A DNA stretch of 64,000 bases from Zymobacter sp047495495 (GCF_047495495.1 NZ_CP179930.1:558001-622000); one strand, 5' to 3'. Positions 43,540 to 52,778 are shown, counted from the stretch's first letter. Notes: generated by a model not told the origin, from the letters alone. Program-made: numbers and translations.

Positions 43540-43927
43540 GTGCGCTGCCGCATAGGCAGCTTAGAAATTTACATTTAACATAATGTGCAAATTTCTTTGG
43601 TGCGCTGCCGCATAGGCAGCTTAGAAATTGACTGTGAATTTGAGAATTGTTGAGAGTATGTGCGCTGCCGCATAGGCAGCTTAGAAACTCCTGACGCAAG
43701 CAAATACGTGAGTAAGTACGTGCGCTGCCGCATAGGCAGCTTAGAAATCTCTGTGACAATGCCCGCGGATGCAACAGTAGTGCGCTGCCGCATAGGCAGC
43801 TTAGAAAAGCACGTCACAGCCGTTGCTGTCAGGCATCAGGTGCGCTGCCGGATAGGCAGCTTAGAAAGTAAGCGGAAAACCCGTTTGTGGTGAATTTGTG
43901 TGCGCTGCCGCATAGGCAGTCTGGATA
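43540..43927 (+). CRISPR. Type I-F-like CRISPR array, 7 repeats and 6 spacers
   Basis: 28-bp repeats recur every 60 bp at 43540, 43600, 43660, 43720, 43780, 43840 and 43900, with six spacers of exactly 32 bp. The repeat has the palindrome CTGCCGCATAGGCAG and ends CTTAGAAA, as in type I-F (GTTCACTGCCG... family), but begins GTGCGC. The sixth repeat has C to G in the palindrome loop edge, and the seventh is degenerate after GGCAG, marking the trailer end; transcription is therefore left to right. No cas gene lies within 43 kb to the left or 20 kb to the right. Spacers show no obvious match inside this window by eye. Confidence 0.97.
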
Positions 43928-44054
43928 CGCTGATAGCGTTGCCGTCCATCTTTGCCTGATACGTTGTCGAGCGGGCTTGTCTCTAATGCGCTGGTTCATG
44001 GGGCGATGTTTAGGTATAACCGTTGGTTTCCTGCCTTTCTTATGAAATACCGCC

Positions 44055-44738
44055 ATGACCCGTGCTGAGCGTCTTCTTGTCCTTATCCAGAAACTGCGTT
44101 GCCACCGTTATCCGGTGACGGCGGCGGTGCTGGCCGAATCTCTTGGTGTAAGTAAGCGTACACTGTACCGTGATATCGCTCAGTTGCAGCATCAGGGGGC
44201 GCGCATAGAGGGTTCGGCGGGCGTTGGCTATGTGCTACGCGAGGGCTTTATTCTGCCACCTTTGATGTTTTCATCGGATGAAATTGAGGCGCTGGTGCTG
44301 GGGTTGCAGTGGGTCGCGCAAAACGCTGATGAGATGCTCGGCCAAGCGGCTGTGGATGTGCAAGCCAAGGTGCGGGCTGTGTTGCCGGAGCGGATGGCGG
44401 AGGTGCTGGATCTTCCTGCGCTGAAACTGGGGCCGTCTGAACATCAGGTGACATCGTGTCATTTGTCGGCGCTGCGTGATGCCATCCGGCATCAGTTCGT
44501 GGTGGAACTGGCCTACCACGATCAGCAGGGGCGTTCGTCTTCGCGTCGCATATGGCCGATGGCCATCGCTTTTTTCGATGCGTCGCGGGTGCTGGTGGCA
44601 TGGTGCGAGCTGCGTCAGGACTTCCGTCATTTTCGAACTGACCGCATCGACAGCCTTTGTGTGCATGAGGAGCGCTATCCTCGCCATCGCCAGACACTGT
44701 TACATACGTGGAAAGCGCAGATGGGTATCCCCGATTAG
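44055..44738 (+). CDS. HTH/WYL-domain transcriptional regulator (YafY family)
   Basis: 227 residues. The N-terminal winged helix runs RAERLLVLIQKLRCHRYPV, LAESLGVSKRTLYRDIAQL, and the middle has the HTH_11-type layout. The WYL domain starts near residue 135 (IRHQFVVELAYHDQQGR, RRIWPMAIAFF) with arginines that bind a ligand in relatives. It probably represses the two genes whose upstream regions hold TGACA-N5-TGTCA (44747 and 45568). The ribosome binding site before ATG 44055 is weak. Confidence 0.9.
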   Translation: MTRAERLLVLIQKLRCHRYPVTAAVLAESLGVSKRTLYRDIAQLQHQGARIEGSAGVGYVLREGFILPPLMFSSDEIEALVLGLQWVAQNADEMLGQAAVDVQAKVRAVLPERMAEVLDLPALKLGPSEHQVTSCHLSALRDAIRHQFVVELAYHDQQGRSSSRRIWPMAIAFFDASRVLVAWCELRQDFRHFRTDRIDSLCVHEERYPRHRQTLLHTWKAQMGIPD

Positions 44739-44746
44739 TACCTGCT

Positions 44747-44761
44747 GACAAAATCTGTCAC
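44747..44761 (+). promoter_or_regulatory. Operator 1 of the WYL regulator
   Basis: TGACA-AAATC-TGTCA, inside the shared context CCTGCTGACA...CTGTCAC, lies between the regulator stop and the VOC gene. A second copy is at 45568-45582 before the SDR gene. Confidence 0.7.
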
Positions 44762-44811
44762 GGCTGACGGCTATGGTGGTGGCTCTTTCAGGACTACTTG
44801 GAGCCGTTACC

Positions 44812-45186
44812 ATGCCGACCGCTGATATGACCATTCTGTTTGTCGAAAACCCGATCAAAAGTCTCGCGTTCTATTCCTCTCTCTTCACCGTGCGTCAGCA
44901 CGAAGTGCATCCCAGCTTTGTGCTGCTCGTGTTTGAAAACGGCTTTCAGCTGGCGCTGTGGTCGCGCTTCACTGCTGAACCGTTGGTCACGGCCCCTGCG
45001 GGGGGCTGCGAGGTGATGTTCACCGTGGCGTCGAAGGATGCGCTGGAGGCGCTCTATCTCGAGTGGGGCGTTACTCACGGCGTGACCATCTACCAGAAAC
45101 CGACGCTGCTGGATTTCGGCTATACCTTTGCTGCACTGGATCCTGACGGCCATCGCCTGCGTGTTGCCTATCTACGCGACGCCTGA
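44812..45186 (+). CDS. VOC-family (glyoxalase-like) protein
   Basis: 124 residues with two beta-alpha-beta-beta-beta modules: MTILFVENPIKSLAFYSSLF at the start and FTVASKDALEALYLEWGV then GYTFAALDPDGHRLRVAYL at the end. The metal ligands are not clear, and a binding or resistance role is as likely as catalysis. ATG 44812 follows GGAG; an earlier in-frame start at 44773 would run through the operator, so it is unlikely. Probably controlled by the WYL regulator upstream. Confidence 0.85.
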   Translation: MPTADMTILFVENPIKSLAFYSSLFTVRQHEVHPSFVLLVFENGFQLALWSRFTAEPLVTAPAGGCEVMFTVASKDALEALYLEWGVTHGVTIYQKPTLLDFGYTFAALDPDGHRLRVAYLRDA

Positions 45187-45649
45187 GGCCTGGGCTCGTT
45201 GCGGCGGGCAGTGGTGGCATGGGGTTTTCCATCGTGACCTTAGGCAGCGCTTGAACCGGTATCGTTCTTACAGGAGCAGTTAGTGCATGGTTCCGTGGTC
45301 AAGGCGGCCATGCACTGCTTCGGCATAAAGCGTTGCTCACTATCGGTGTTGGGCGGGACGGTGGTGGTCAGCGTCGGAGATGGCGCTGGCGCATTCATAT
45401 GGGATCGTTGATTACTTTTGTGAAGGGCTTTTTTGCTTTTATCTGTCGGTGATGGGCATAGCGGCAGGTGCTTGCCATGCTAGCGCTGATGGCCGATGTC
45501 TCTTTTACGTATCGTGCGTCACTGGCGTGGTGCGTCGTTGAGTGGCCTTCCTGCGGTAGTTGCCTGCTGACAGAAACTGTCACTGGCAAGCGGTAGCGTC
45601 TGGTCGTGTGCAGAAGCGTTTCTGCGCCAGACTATGGGAGCACGCCATC
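45187..45649. other. Gap between VOC and SDR genes
   Basis: 463 bases without a credible gene. It ends in the regulatory region of the SDR gene, including operator 2. A 64-codon minus-strand frame at 45395-45589 would cover that operator and has no family likeness, so it is not called. Confidence 0.45.
45568..45582 (+). promoter_or_regulatory. Operator 2 of the WYL regulator
   Basis: TGACA-GAAAC-TGTCA has the same arms and 5-base spacing as operator 1, and the same preceding CCTGC and following C. It lies 68 bases before the SDR start. Confidence 0.7.
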
Positions 45650-46399
45650 GTGAGATTCAGAAATAAAGTGGCTGTCGTCACTGGGGCGACCAATGGTATT
45701 GGTGAACGGGTAGCCGAGCGTCTGTATGCAGAAGGGGCTTGTGTGGTGATCGCATCGCGATCGGCAGCACTGGTCGAGCAAAAAGCGCGTTCGCTTTCCC
45801 ATGATCGGCAGCGCGTACTGGGTATTGCTTGCGATGTAGCCGACCCCGCGTCAGTGCAGCAGATGATCGAACAGACGGTGGCGCATTTCGGGCGTATCGA
45901 CCTTGCTGTGAACAGTGCAGGCATCACCGGCGACAGCGGCCGACCCCTCGCGGAACAGTCGATCGACAACTGGAATCAGGTGATAGCAACGACGCTCAGC
46001 GGGGTCTTTCACTGTATGAAGTATGAACTGCCGCAGCTGGTGGCGGCGGGCGGTGGGGCTATCGTCAATCTATCCGCCGTCAATGGGCTGGTGGGTATCG
46101 CTGGGCTGGGGCCCTATACGGTCGCCAAGCATGGGGTCATCGGCTTGACCCGGACGGCCGCTCTGGAGTATGCCTGTGACGGCATAAGAATCAACGCTGT
46201 GGCTCCCGGCTATGTCGATACGCCCAGAATGCATGAGTTTCCTGAGGTTGTACGGCACGGCTTTGCTGAGGCACATCCCTTGCAGCGAATGGCGACCGTT
46301 GATGAAGTGGCCGCATTTATCCTGTTTCTGCTGTCCGGCGATGCCTGCTTCTGTACGGGAGGCATTTTTCCTATTGATGGCGGGTATCTGGCCCGCTAG
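45650..46399 (+). CDS. Short-chain dehydrogenase/reductase
   Basis: 249 residues, classical SDR. The NAD(P) motif is TGATNGIG at 11-18, followed by NSAG-like VNSAGITGDSGR, the catalytic Ser in NLSAVNG and Tyr-x-x-x-Lys in GPYTVAKHG, then NAVAPGYVDTPRM. The C-terminal CFCTGGIFPIDGGYL is typical. The substrate is unknown. GTG 45650 with GGGAG 9 bases before it fits better than the upstream frame. It is likely a target of the WYL regulator. Confidence 0.9.
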   Translation: MRFRNKVAVVTGATNGIGERVAERLYAEGACVVIASRSAALVEQKARSLSHDRQRVLGIACDVADPASVQQMIEQTVAHFGRIDLAVNSAGITGDSGRPLAEQSIDNWNQVIATTLSGVFHCMKYELPQLVAAGGGAIVNLSAVNGLVGIAGLGPYTVAKHGVIGLTRTAALEYACDGIRINAVAPGYVDTPRMHEFPEVVRHGFAEAHPLQRMATVDEVAAFILFLLSGDACFCTGGIFPIDGGYLAR

Positions 46400-46481
46400 C
46401 GCCATCTGCCGTACGGATGAGAATCACCGCTCGTCTGGCGTCATTGCAGTGGCCGATATCGCTCTGAAAGAGGAACCGCCC

Positions 46482-47471
46482 ATGTTCAACGCCATCGTGA
46501 TCCGTCAGGACGACCAACAGCAGCATGTAGCCGTGGAGTCGCTGAGTGAGTCTCTGCTGCCGCAGGGTGACGTTACGGTGGCGGTGACGTGCAGTACCGT
46601 CAACTACAAGGATGCTCTGGCCATCACCGGGCGGTCGCCCGTGGTGCGCCAGTTCCCGATGGTCCCGGGTATCGACTTTGCCGGTACGGTCATCGCATCG
46701 TCCAGCAAGGCCTTTGCCTGTGGTGATCAGGTCGTGCTGAACGGGTGGGGGGTAGGCGAGACATGGTGGGGCGGTCTGGCGGAGAAGGCCCGTGTGAAGA
46801 GCGAGTGGCTGATTCCGTTGCCGGCAGGTATGGCGGCCCGCGACGCTATGGCAATAGGTACCGCGGGCTATACGGCTATGCTGTCGATCATGGCGCTGGA
46901 GCAGCATGGCGTTACGCCGGGCAAGGGGCCGATACTGGTGACCGGAGCAACGGGCGGCGTGGGCAGTTATGCGGTGGCATTGCTAGCGGCACTGGGATAT
47001 ACCGTTACCGCATCGACAGGCAAGGCAGCGCAGGCTGATTATCTGCGACAGTTGGGGGCTACCGACATTCTGGATCGTGAGCAGCTGTCTGCACCGGGCA
47101 AGCCGTTGGTAAAGGCCCAGTGGGCAGGGGCTATCGACTGTGTCGGCAGCCATACGCTAGCAAACGTGCTGGCGGCTACGCGATACGGTGGCACTGTGGC
47201 GGCCTGCGGCTTGGCGCAGGGCATGGCGTTGCCTGCATCCGTGGCTCCGTTCATTCTGCGAGGGGTTACTCTGGCGGGGATCGACAGCGTGATGCAACCT
47301 CTACCGACGCGCATTGCGGCTTGGCAGCGTCTAAGTGAGCTACTGTCGGGATCGCAGCTTCAGGCCATCAATACAGTGATCGGGTTGAACGAGGTCATCG
47401 GCAGCGCCGAAGCATTGCTGAATGGCGACATCCATGGGCGGTTGGTGGTCGATATGGCATCGCAGCGCTGA
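46482..47471 (+). CDS. acuI: Acrylyl-CoA reductase-like MDR oxidoreductase (AcuI/YhdH)
   Basis: 329 residues (E. coli YhdH/AcuI 324), zinc-free medium-chain reductase that reduces acrylyl-CoA with NADPH. Motifs are STVNYKDALAITGRSPV, PGIDFAGTV, VLNGWGVGETWWGGLAE, and the cofactor loop VTGATGGVGSYAVALL. AAGAGGAA precedes ATG 46482; the long upstream frame overlaps the SDR gene and is not real. It lies 82 bases after the SDR, possibly in one operon. Confidence 0.92.
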   Translation: MFNAIVIRQDDQQQHVAVESLSESLLPQGDVTVAVTCSTVNYKDALAITGRSPVVRQFPMVPGIDFAGTVIASSSKAFACGDQVVLNGWGVGETWWGGLAEKARVKSEWLIPLPAGMAARDAMAIGTAGYTAMLSIMALEQHGVTPGKGPILVTGATGGVGSYAVALLAALGYTVTASTGKAAQADYLRQLGATDILDREQLSAPGKPLVKAQWAGAIDCVGSHTLANVLAATRYGGTVAACGLAQGMALPASVAPFILRGVTLAGIDSVMQPLPTRIAAWQRLSELLSGSQLQAINTVIGLNEVIGSAEALLNGDIHGRLVVDMASQR

Positions 47472-47565
47472 CTATCCTCCCTGCTTTTATCCTATCTTCT
47501 CTACCAACGCATGGTTTTCGCGCGCTCGACGTCATCACGCGCGCTTTTGTACAGGAATGTTGATT

Positions 47566-47916
47566 ATGTCGATACTGCAGGTGCTGGAGTATGCGCAGCA
47601 GCGTTTCGGGACGTTGCCTGATTATCCGTGGGCGCGCTATCCCGATCATGCCGTACTGCGGCATGCCGCTCACCGCAAGTGGTATGGGCTGGTCGCGCGC
47701 ATACCGGGGGAGCGTCTGGGGCTAAGTACGGCCGATACGGTCGAGATACTCAACGTGAAGGTACGCCCTGAGCACGTCGGCGGGCTGCTGATGCAGGACG
47801 GTATCGTACCGGCCTACCATATGAACAAGGAACACTGGGTGTCGGTGCTGCTGGCGCAGGTGGCGATGGAAGAGGTGATCACGCTGTTGGAAGACAGTTA
47901 TGCCCTGACGGCATAG
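47566..47916 (+). CDS. MmcQ/YjbR-family protein
   Basis: A 116-residue CyaY-fold protein of unknown function. Family traits are LEYAQQRFGTLPDYPW, HRKWYGLVARIP, LNVKVRPE and the C-terminal HMNKEHWVSVLLAQ. The family is often annotated as DNA-binding, on weak grounds. ATG 47566 follows AGGA; ATG 47557 touches it and is less likely. Confidence 0.88.
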   Translation: MSILQVLEYAQQRFGTLPDYPWARYPDHAVLRHAAHRKWYGLVARIPGERLGLSTADTVEILNVKVRPEHVGGLLMQDGIVPAYHMNKEHWVSVLLAQVAMEEVITLLEDSYALTA

Positions 47917-47953
47917 CGGTGCACCGTTCTGACTGGCCGTGTTGAATGTGATG

Positions 47954-47982
47954 AAACCGCCTTGATCCAAGGCGGTTTTTTT
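47954..47982 (+). terminator. Terminator after the YjbR gene
   Basis: AACCGCCTTG (47955-47964) pairs with CAAGGCGGTT (47968-47977), followed by T to 47982. It lies between convergent transcripts (citC ends at 48001). Confidence 0.9.
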
Positions 47983-48000
47983 ATGTCTGTTGTCAGCGTT

Positions 48001-48999
48001 CTAGCTCAGCCCATGCGTGAGGATATAGTCGCGCGTGGTCTCAGGTACCAGTGCTTCCCAAGCGTTCTCTCTGGCATCAAGCAGCGCACGTACGCGGCTG
48101 GCACTGATCACGCTGCCAGACTGTTCGCGGCGTGCCAGTTCGATCACCTGAATGCCGTAGGTGGGCAGCGTCGCGTGCAGTGCTGCGTTGTAGGCGGCCG
48201 TCACGGGGGACAAGGGTTCTTCGCCGATGAAGCGCTGAGTGATATTCAGAGCGGGGGCTATGCGGGTGGCGAATAGGGTCGCGTCCAGTTCACCCTGATA
48301 GCGGGCCAGTGCGTCATGGTCGGTCTGCTTGAGGAAGTAGTGGGGGAACGTGGCGCCAGACACCATGTAGGCGCCACCGCTGCAGACGGTAACGCCGGGA
48401 AGGTCTCGGCAGCCCGCTTCGACCATCGCCAGACGGTCCTTGAAGCGAAACCGAGAGTGGTCGTTCGCCACCACAAACACCAGCGTCTGTACGCCATGAG
48501 CGGCCGCCTGTTGAACCAGATAGCGGTGTCCCAGAGTGAACGGGTTGGCGTTGAGCACCACGGCGTTGAAAGGTATAGCGGTACTGGGAAGCCGTGCGCG
48601 AACGGCATTCAGATAGTCGTCCAGCCCGCGTGGGCCAAATTCCAGCAGCGCATAGTGAGACGTCGTGGCGAGCCGCTGAAAGCCCAGCGATTCGAACGTG
48701 GCGGCGCGGCAGAGCGATGTGAAGGCGCGCACTCCGCCGTACTCGCGGAGCAGGCGATTGATCAGCGTGCTGATAAGCTGGCTACCCAGCCCTTCATCGC
48801 GGTGGTCGTCGGCGACGCAGAAATACTTCAGCACATCATCCTGGTGGGCTAGACAGCCGACGATATCACCTGCCTCGGTTTCAGCCAGCACGGCACCGTC
48901 GATATCCTCGGCAAAGTGCAGCTGATGGCGCTCCAGAAAGGCGGCTAGCGCGCGGCATTGAAAGCGCGGCAGCCTTGGATAGTCATTGATATGCAGCAT
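48001..48999 (-). CDS. citC: [Citrate (pro-3S)-lyase] ligase CitC
   Basis: Acetylates the CitD prosthetic group with acetate and ATP, activating citrate lyase. 332 residues: an N-terminal GNAT-like part (DDHRDEGLGSQLISTLINRL), then an adenylyl-transferase domain with VVLNANPFTLGHRYLV (HxGH-type) and VISASRVRALLDA. It is the last gene of the operon, whereas in E. coli citC is the first, and it overlaps citXG by 17 bases. Confidence 0.92.
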   Translation of the reverse strand: MLHINDYPRLPRFQCRALAAFLERHQLHFAEDIDGAVLAETEAGDIVGCLAHQDDVLKYFCVADDHRDEGLGSQLISTLINRLLREYGGVRAFTSLCRAATFESLGFQRLATTSHYALLEFGPRGLDDYLNAVRARLPSTAIPFNAVVLNANPFTLGHRYLVQQAAAHGVQTLVFVVANDHSRFRFKDRLAMVEAGCRDLPGVTVCSGGAYMVSGATFPHYFLKQTDHDALARYQGELDATLFATRIAPALNITQRFIGEEPLSPVTAAYNAALHATLPTYGIQVIELARREQSGSVISASRVRALLDARENAWEALVPETTRDYILTHGLS

Positions 49000-50350
49000 G
49001 GGGTATTGTCGCGCGGTCGGCGTAGTGGAAGAACAGCGTGATGGCTAGTAGGTCGGCGCAGCCACCGGCGGATATCCAGTGACGGCGACAGAACGCCTGC
49101 AGGTGCTCGATATCCTCGGCGCGTGGCGGCAATGTCGCGGTGGCCTGCTGGGCCAGCGCCATGAAGCGGTGAGTCACGCTGAGCGAGCTACGGTGCAGTA
49201 CGTTGGTATCCAGCACGTGGGCCATCAGCGTCAGCAAGGCATGCAGGCTAGCGGTATCGGTGGAGCTGCCGCTGTTCAGCGCGGCCTCAAGCGCGGGCAG
49301 GCCGTGATCGAACACTGCGGGCAAGCCATGTTCGGCCTGATAGCGAGGGCCGCCTACGCGCGCGTCTTCGTAGGTCTGTAGCAGCCGCTGGCCGTACGAA
49401 TGATCGTTATAAAGAGCCTTCATGTCACGCGTGACCAGATCGTGGCTGAGGTGGCGCACGATGCGGCGATAATCTTCGGAGTGAGAAGACGAACCACAGC
49501 GCCATGCATGTGCGTGGGCAAACACGGCAAGGCAACCTAAGAAGATCGCGCCCTTGTGAGTGTTGATGCCATGGGTGGCTTGGCGCATGGCGGCTTCCAT
49601 TTCCAGCCCTAGCCGGCGCAGTGTAATCAGAGCGTCGTGCCCGTCTTCGCCGTCAAACGCTATACCCTGTCGGGCAACGCGCTCCCAGTAAGGCGACAGG
49701 GCGCTGATAGCCTGAACGAACAGGGGCAGATCCATGTCGTCATGGCTGCCGCAGTCCTGCTGGTCGACCAGCCCAGGCTTCGGCGTCAGCAGCACCTCGT
49801 CCAGCAAGGCGCGGGTCATATTGCTTGCCAGCATACGGGCATGGCGCGACGCCTGTTGTGTGTCCCACCAGTCCGCAAGCTGTTGATCGCAGTATGCGCG
49901 CAGCGTTTCCAGCGAGTGACGCTGCGTACGCATGCACACCAGCGCTGGCGCATCGCATACCAGACAGCGCTTGTTCTTGCCGGAGCGGATGGGGCCTTCG
50001 GGCGTATAGATGTCCACATCCAGCAGGCGGCCGAGAGGGTGTTCGCCTTCGAAGCGCTCGGTCAGCGCCTTGAGCGCGACGGCATCGAATGATGGGCGTC
50101 CTGTCCACAGCGCATGGCCGCCCGCCGCGTCGTGCACGATCGGTTGCGGGCGCAGCGCGCAGCGGTGAGCGCAGAGGTAGTGCGTCAGCGCTTGGGCCAC
50201 ATCGTCGAAGGCTGCCTGCGTCAGCGGCGTGCTCTTGGGCAATCCTGGCAGGTTGAAACTAAGGCTGACGATAACCGGCCATTTAGCCAGCAAGCGCTGC
50301 TTTTCCTGCGCCCGCTGCTCGCGGGCGGAGAGAATCGCTGCCCGGTTCAT
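48983..50350 (-). CDS. citXG: CitX-CitG fusion
   Basis: 455 residues. Residues about 1-165 are CitX (holo-citrate lyase synthase), with GRLLDVDIYTPEG and the RSGKNKRCLVCDAPALVC motif. Residues about 170-455 are CitG (triphosphoribosyl-dephospho-CoA synthase), with LLDEVLLTPKPGLVDQQDCG, GINTHKGAIFLGCL and SAGGCADLLA. One protein thus makes and attaches the CitD cofactor, as in Haemophilus influenzae. ATGA overlap with citF. Confidence 0.92.
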   Translation of the reverse strand: MNRAAILSAREQRAQEKQRLLAKWPVIVSLSFNLPGLPKSTPLTQAAFDDVAQALTHYLCAHRCALRPQPIVHDAAGGHALWTGRPSFDAVALKALTERFEGEHPLGRLLDVDIYTPEGPIRSGKNKRCLVCDAPALVCMRTQRHSLETLRAYCDQQLADWWDTQQASRHARMLASNMTRALLDEVLLTPKPGLVDQQDCGSHDDMDLPLFVQAISALSPYWERVARQGIAFDGEDGHDALITLRRLGLEMEAAMRQATHGINTHKGAIFLGCLAVFAHAHAWRCGSSSHSEDYRRIVRHLSHDLVTRDMKALYNDHSYGQRLLQTYEDARVGGPRYQAEHGLPAVFDHGLPALEAALNSGSSTDTASLHALLTLMAHVLDTNVLHRSSLSVTHRFMALAQQATATLPPRAEDIEHLQAFCRRHWISAGGCADLLAITLFFHYADRATIPHAAYQ

Positions 50351-51885
50351 GCGCGGCGTCGCTGACGGATGACGTCGATCACGGAACCGTCGCGGTACTG
50401 GACGACGCCAACGATGCGGTCATCGAAGCGCTGCGGTGCGGGAACCCCCAGCAACTTATCCACCTTGGCTTTCAGCGTATGGATGTCCACAACCGGCAGA
50501 TGCGCCGCTTTCAGGCGAGCCGCCAGCTCCGGTCGTCTGGGGTTGACGCAGATGCCCCGTTCGGTCACCAACAGGTCGATGTCTTCACCGGGTGTGACAC
50601 AGGTCGTGACGCGCTCAACCAGTGTGGGGACACGGCCGCGGAAAGATGGGCATACGACGACAGTCAGTCTGGCACCGAATGCGGTGTCACTGTGTCCACC
50701 AGAGGCCGCCATGATGACACCTTGCGAGCCGGTGATGACATTGACGTTGAAATCGGTGTCCACTTCGAGTGCGCTGAGCACGCAGATATCGACCAGATCG
50801 GTCATGCAGCCGCCGTTAAACGGGTTGGCATAGGTGTCGGCGGAAATCTCCAGATGGTGCGGGTCTTCCGCCATCGACGTAGCTACGGCACTGTCGAAGG
50901 ACTGCACATCAACAATGGCGTCGAAGAAGCCTTCCTGCTTGAGTGCGACCGCTTCTGCCACGATTCCTCCGAGCAGGAAACCGCCCTTGAGTTGTTCATC
51001 GCGCAGATACGGGCGCAGAAACTTGGCGACAGCCAGTGATGCGCCGCCGGATCCCAGCTGGAAGTTGAAGCCGGGCGTCATAGCTTGCGAGGCATGCAAT
51101 ACGTCAGCGACGCGGCGGGCCAGCAGCAGATCGACGGGTGATTTGGTGATGCGGGTCGAACCGCTGGCGATCTTACGTACATCACCGATCGCATCGACCT
51201 TTACCACATGGTCGATCTGGGTCTGCGGAATCGACACCGGCACACAGGGGTAGGGCACAATATTGTCCGAGACCACAATGGTCTGCCGAGCATACTGGGC
51301 ATCGACCTGTGCGTAGCCGAGGGAACCGAAGGCGGAAGGGCCAACGGTACCGGTGCAGTTGCCTTGTTCATCGGCCGATGCCGCAGCGATCACCGCTAGG
51401 TCAATGGTCAGTTCACCGGTGGTGATGGCTCGGGCACGTCCGCCGTGCGAATGAATGACCACCGGTGTGGCCAGTTGGCCCGCGCTGATCGCCTCGCCTA
51501 GACCACTCCGCACTCCAGACGTCCAGATGCGGGTAACGGTACCGTCTTGCAGGTACGGCACTAATCCTTCATGAGCGCTGGTCAGCGACGAGGCAGCCAG
51601 CCGGATATCCTTGATGCCCATTCGAGCCAGCAGCTCGATGGTCTGCATCACCACGCTGTCGCCGACGCGCAGATGGTGATGGAACGATACGGTCATGCCG
51701 TCGACAGGGTGGCAGGCTTCGATGGCGGCCTGCAGCGAGTCGCGCAGCTTGGAACCGTGCGGTGTCGAACGGCGTGTAGGTGAGGCCATACGAGGAGGAA
51801 TCGGGCGGTCAAGGTAGGCGGCGCTGCCCTGGAACGGGGTGACATCCCCATAGCCTGCGATGTGTTGAGGCAAAGTGCTGTTCAT
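50347..51885 (-). CDS. citF: Citrate lyase alpha subunit (citrate:acetyl-ACP transferase)
   Basis: 512 residues (E. coli 510). It swaps acetyl for citryl on CitD. Blocks are GMTVSFHHHLRVGD near residue 65, SSLTSAHEGLVPYL, GAGG-type glycine-rich SGGASLAVAKFL, NPFNGGCMTDLVDI and ITGSQGVIMAASGGHSDTA. Stop overlaps the citXG start; 17 bases separate it from citE. Confidence 0.95.
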   Translation of the reverse strand: MNSTLPQHIAGYGDVTPFQGSAAYLDRPIPPRMASPTRRSTPHGSKLRDSLQAAIEACHPVDGMTVSFHHHLRVGDSVVMQTIELLARMGIKDIRLAASSLTSAHEGLVPYLQDGTVTRIWTSGVRSGLGEAISAGQLATPVVIHSHGGRARAITTGELTIDLAVIAAASADEQGNCTGTVGPSAFGSLGYAQVDAQYARQTIVVSDNIVPYPCVPVSIPQTQIDHVVKVDAIGDVRKIASGSTRITKSPVDLLLARRVADVLHASQAMTPGFNFQLGSGGASLAVAKFLRPYLRDEQLKGGFLLGGIVAEAVALKQEGFFDAIVDVQSFDSAVATSMAEDPHHLEISADTYANPFNGGCMTDLVDICVLSALEVDTDFNVNVITGSQGVIMAASGGHSDTAFGARLTVVVCPSFRGRVPTLVERVTTCVTPGEDIDLLVTERGICVNPRRPELAARLKAAHLPVVDIHTLKAKVDKLLGVPAPQRFDDRIVGVVQYRDGSVIDVIRQRRRA

Positions 51886-51902
51886 GACGACAACCTCTTG
51901 AA

Positions 51903-52778
51903 TCAGAGCGTGGCAGGGTCGATATCGGCTAGGCGCAGAACCGTGATGGCCTGCTCGACGACGGGACGGTCCACCATCTTGCCGTCCAGCGCGAAGACGC
52001 CGTTACCCGCGGCCTTGTGGGCATTGAAGCTGCCGACGACGCGAATGGCGTGCGTCACTTCCTCAGGCGAGGGGCTGAAGACCTGATTGACGATATCGAT
52101 CTGGCGCGGGTTGATGACGGCCTTGCCCGTGAACCCCAGCGACTTGGCCTCTTCGGCGCTGGCGCGCAGGCCGTCTTCATCCTCAATGTCGATGAACGGC
52201 GTATCCAGTACGTGTAAGCGAGCTGCCTTGGCCGCCATTAGGATCTGACCGCGCGGAAACGCCAGCCCCGCACGGTCGGTGCGGCGCAGGCCAAGATCGG
52301 CCAACAGGTCTTGTGCACCGAAGGTCAGCGCGCTGATGCGTGGAGTGCTGGTCGCGATGTCGGCTGCGTTCATCACCCCTTTGGCCGTTTCGATCATGGC
52401 GTGTATCTCGACCGGCTGCGTGATGCCGTGTTTACGCTCCAGCTCGGTGATCAGAGCGTCGAGCTGCTGCATGGCCGCTGCGCTTTCTACCTTGGGCACT
52501 CGAATGGCGTCCAATTGCAGCGGTACCATTGCGCGCACGTCCTGCTCGCCCAGTGGAGTATCCAGACCGTTGACGCGTACCGTCAGTACGCAGTTCTCAC
52601 GGTCGAGCAGCGGAATATGATGGCGCAGCAGATCGCGCGCGGCGTCCTTCTCATCCGGTGCAATGGCATCTTCTAGATCGAGCAATACTGAATCGGCCCC
52701 GTAGATGGTGGCCTGCTGCACCATCGCGGGGTTGTTGCCGGGGACGTACAGCATCGAGCGGTATTTCTTGATACGCAT
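51903..52778 (-). CDS. citE: Citrate lyase beta subunit (citryl-ACP lyase)
   Basis: 291 residues. It cleaves citryl-ACP to acetyl-ACP and oxaloacetate. Signature stretches are SMLYVPGNNPAM, SVLLDLEDAIAPDEKDAAR, TVRVNGLDTP, EIHAMIETAKGVMNA with a metal-binding Glu, and LTFGAQDLLADLG. ATG 52778 follows AAGGAG by 6 bases; the GTG upstream is less fit. Confidence 0.95.
   Translation of the reverse strand: MRIKKYRSMLYVPGNNPAMVQQATIYGADSVLLDLEDAIAPDEKDAARDLLRHHIPLLDRENCVLTVRVNGLDTPLGEQDVRAMVPLQLDAIRVPKVESAAAMQQLDALITELERKHGITQPVEIHAMIETAKGVMNAADIATSTPRISALTFGAQDLLADLGLRRTDRAGLAFPRGQILMAAKAARLHVLDTPFIDIEDEDGLRASAEEAKSLGFTGKAVINPRQIDIVNQVFSPSPEEVTHAIRVVGSFNAHKAAGNGVFALDGKMVDRPVVEQAITVLRLADIDPATL

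Noticed and set aside
43430..43774. Repetitive minus-strand protein with recurring FLSCLCGSA units
   Set aside because: It is a translation of the CRISPR repeats, not a repeat protein.
45395..45589. 64-codon minus-strand frame before the SDR gene
   Set aside because: It would cover the WYL operator; no ribosome binding site or similarity.
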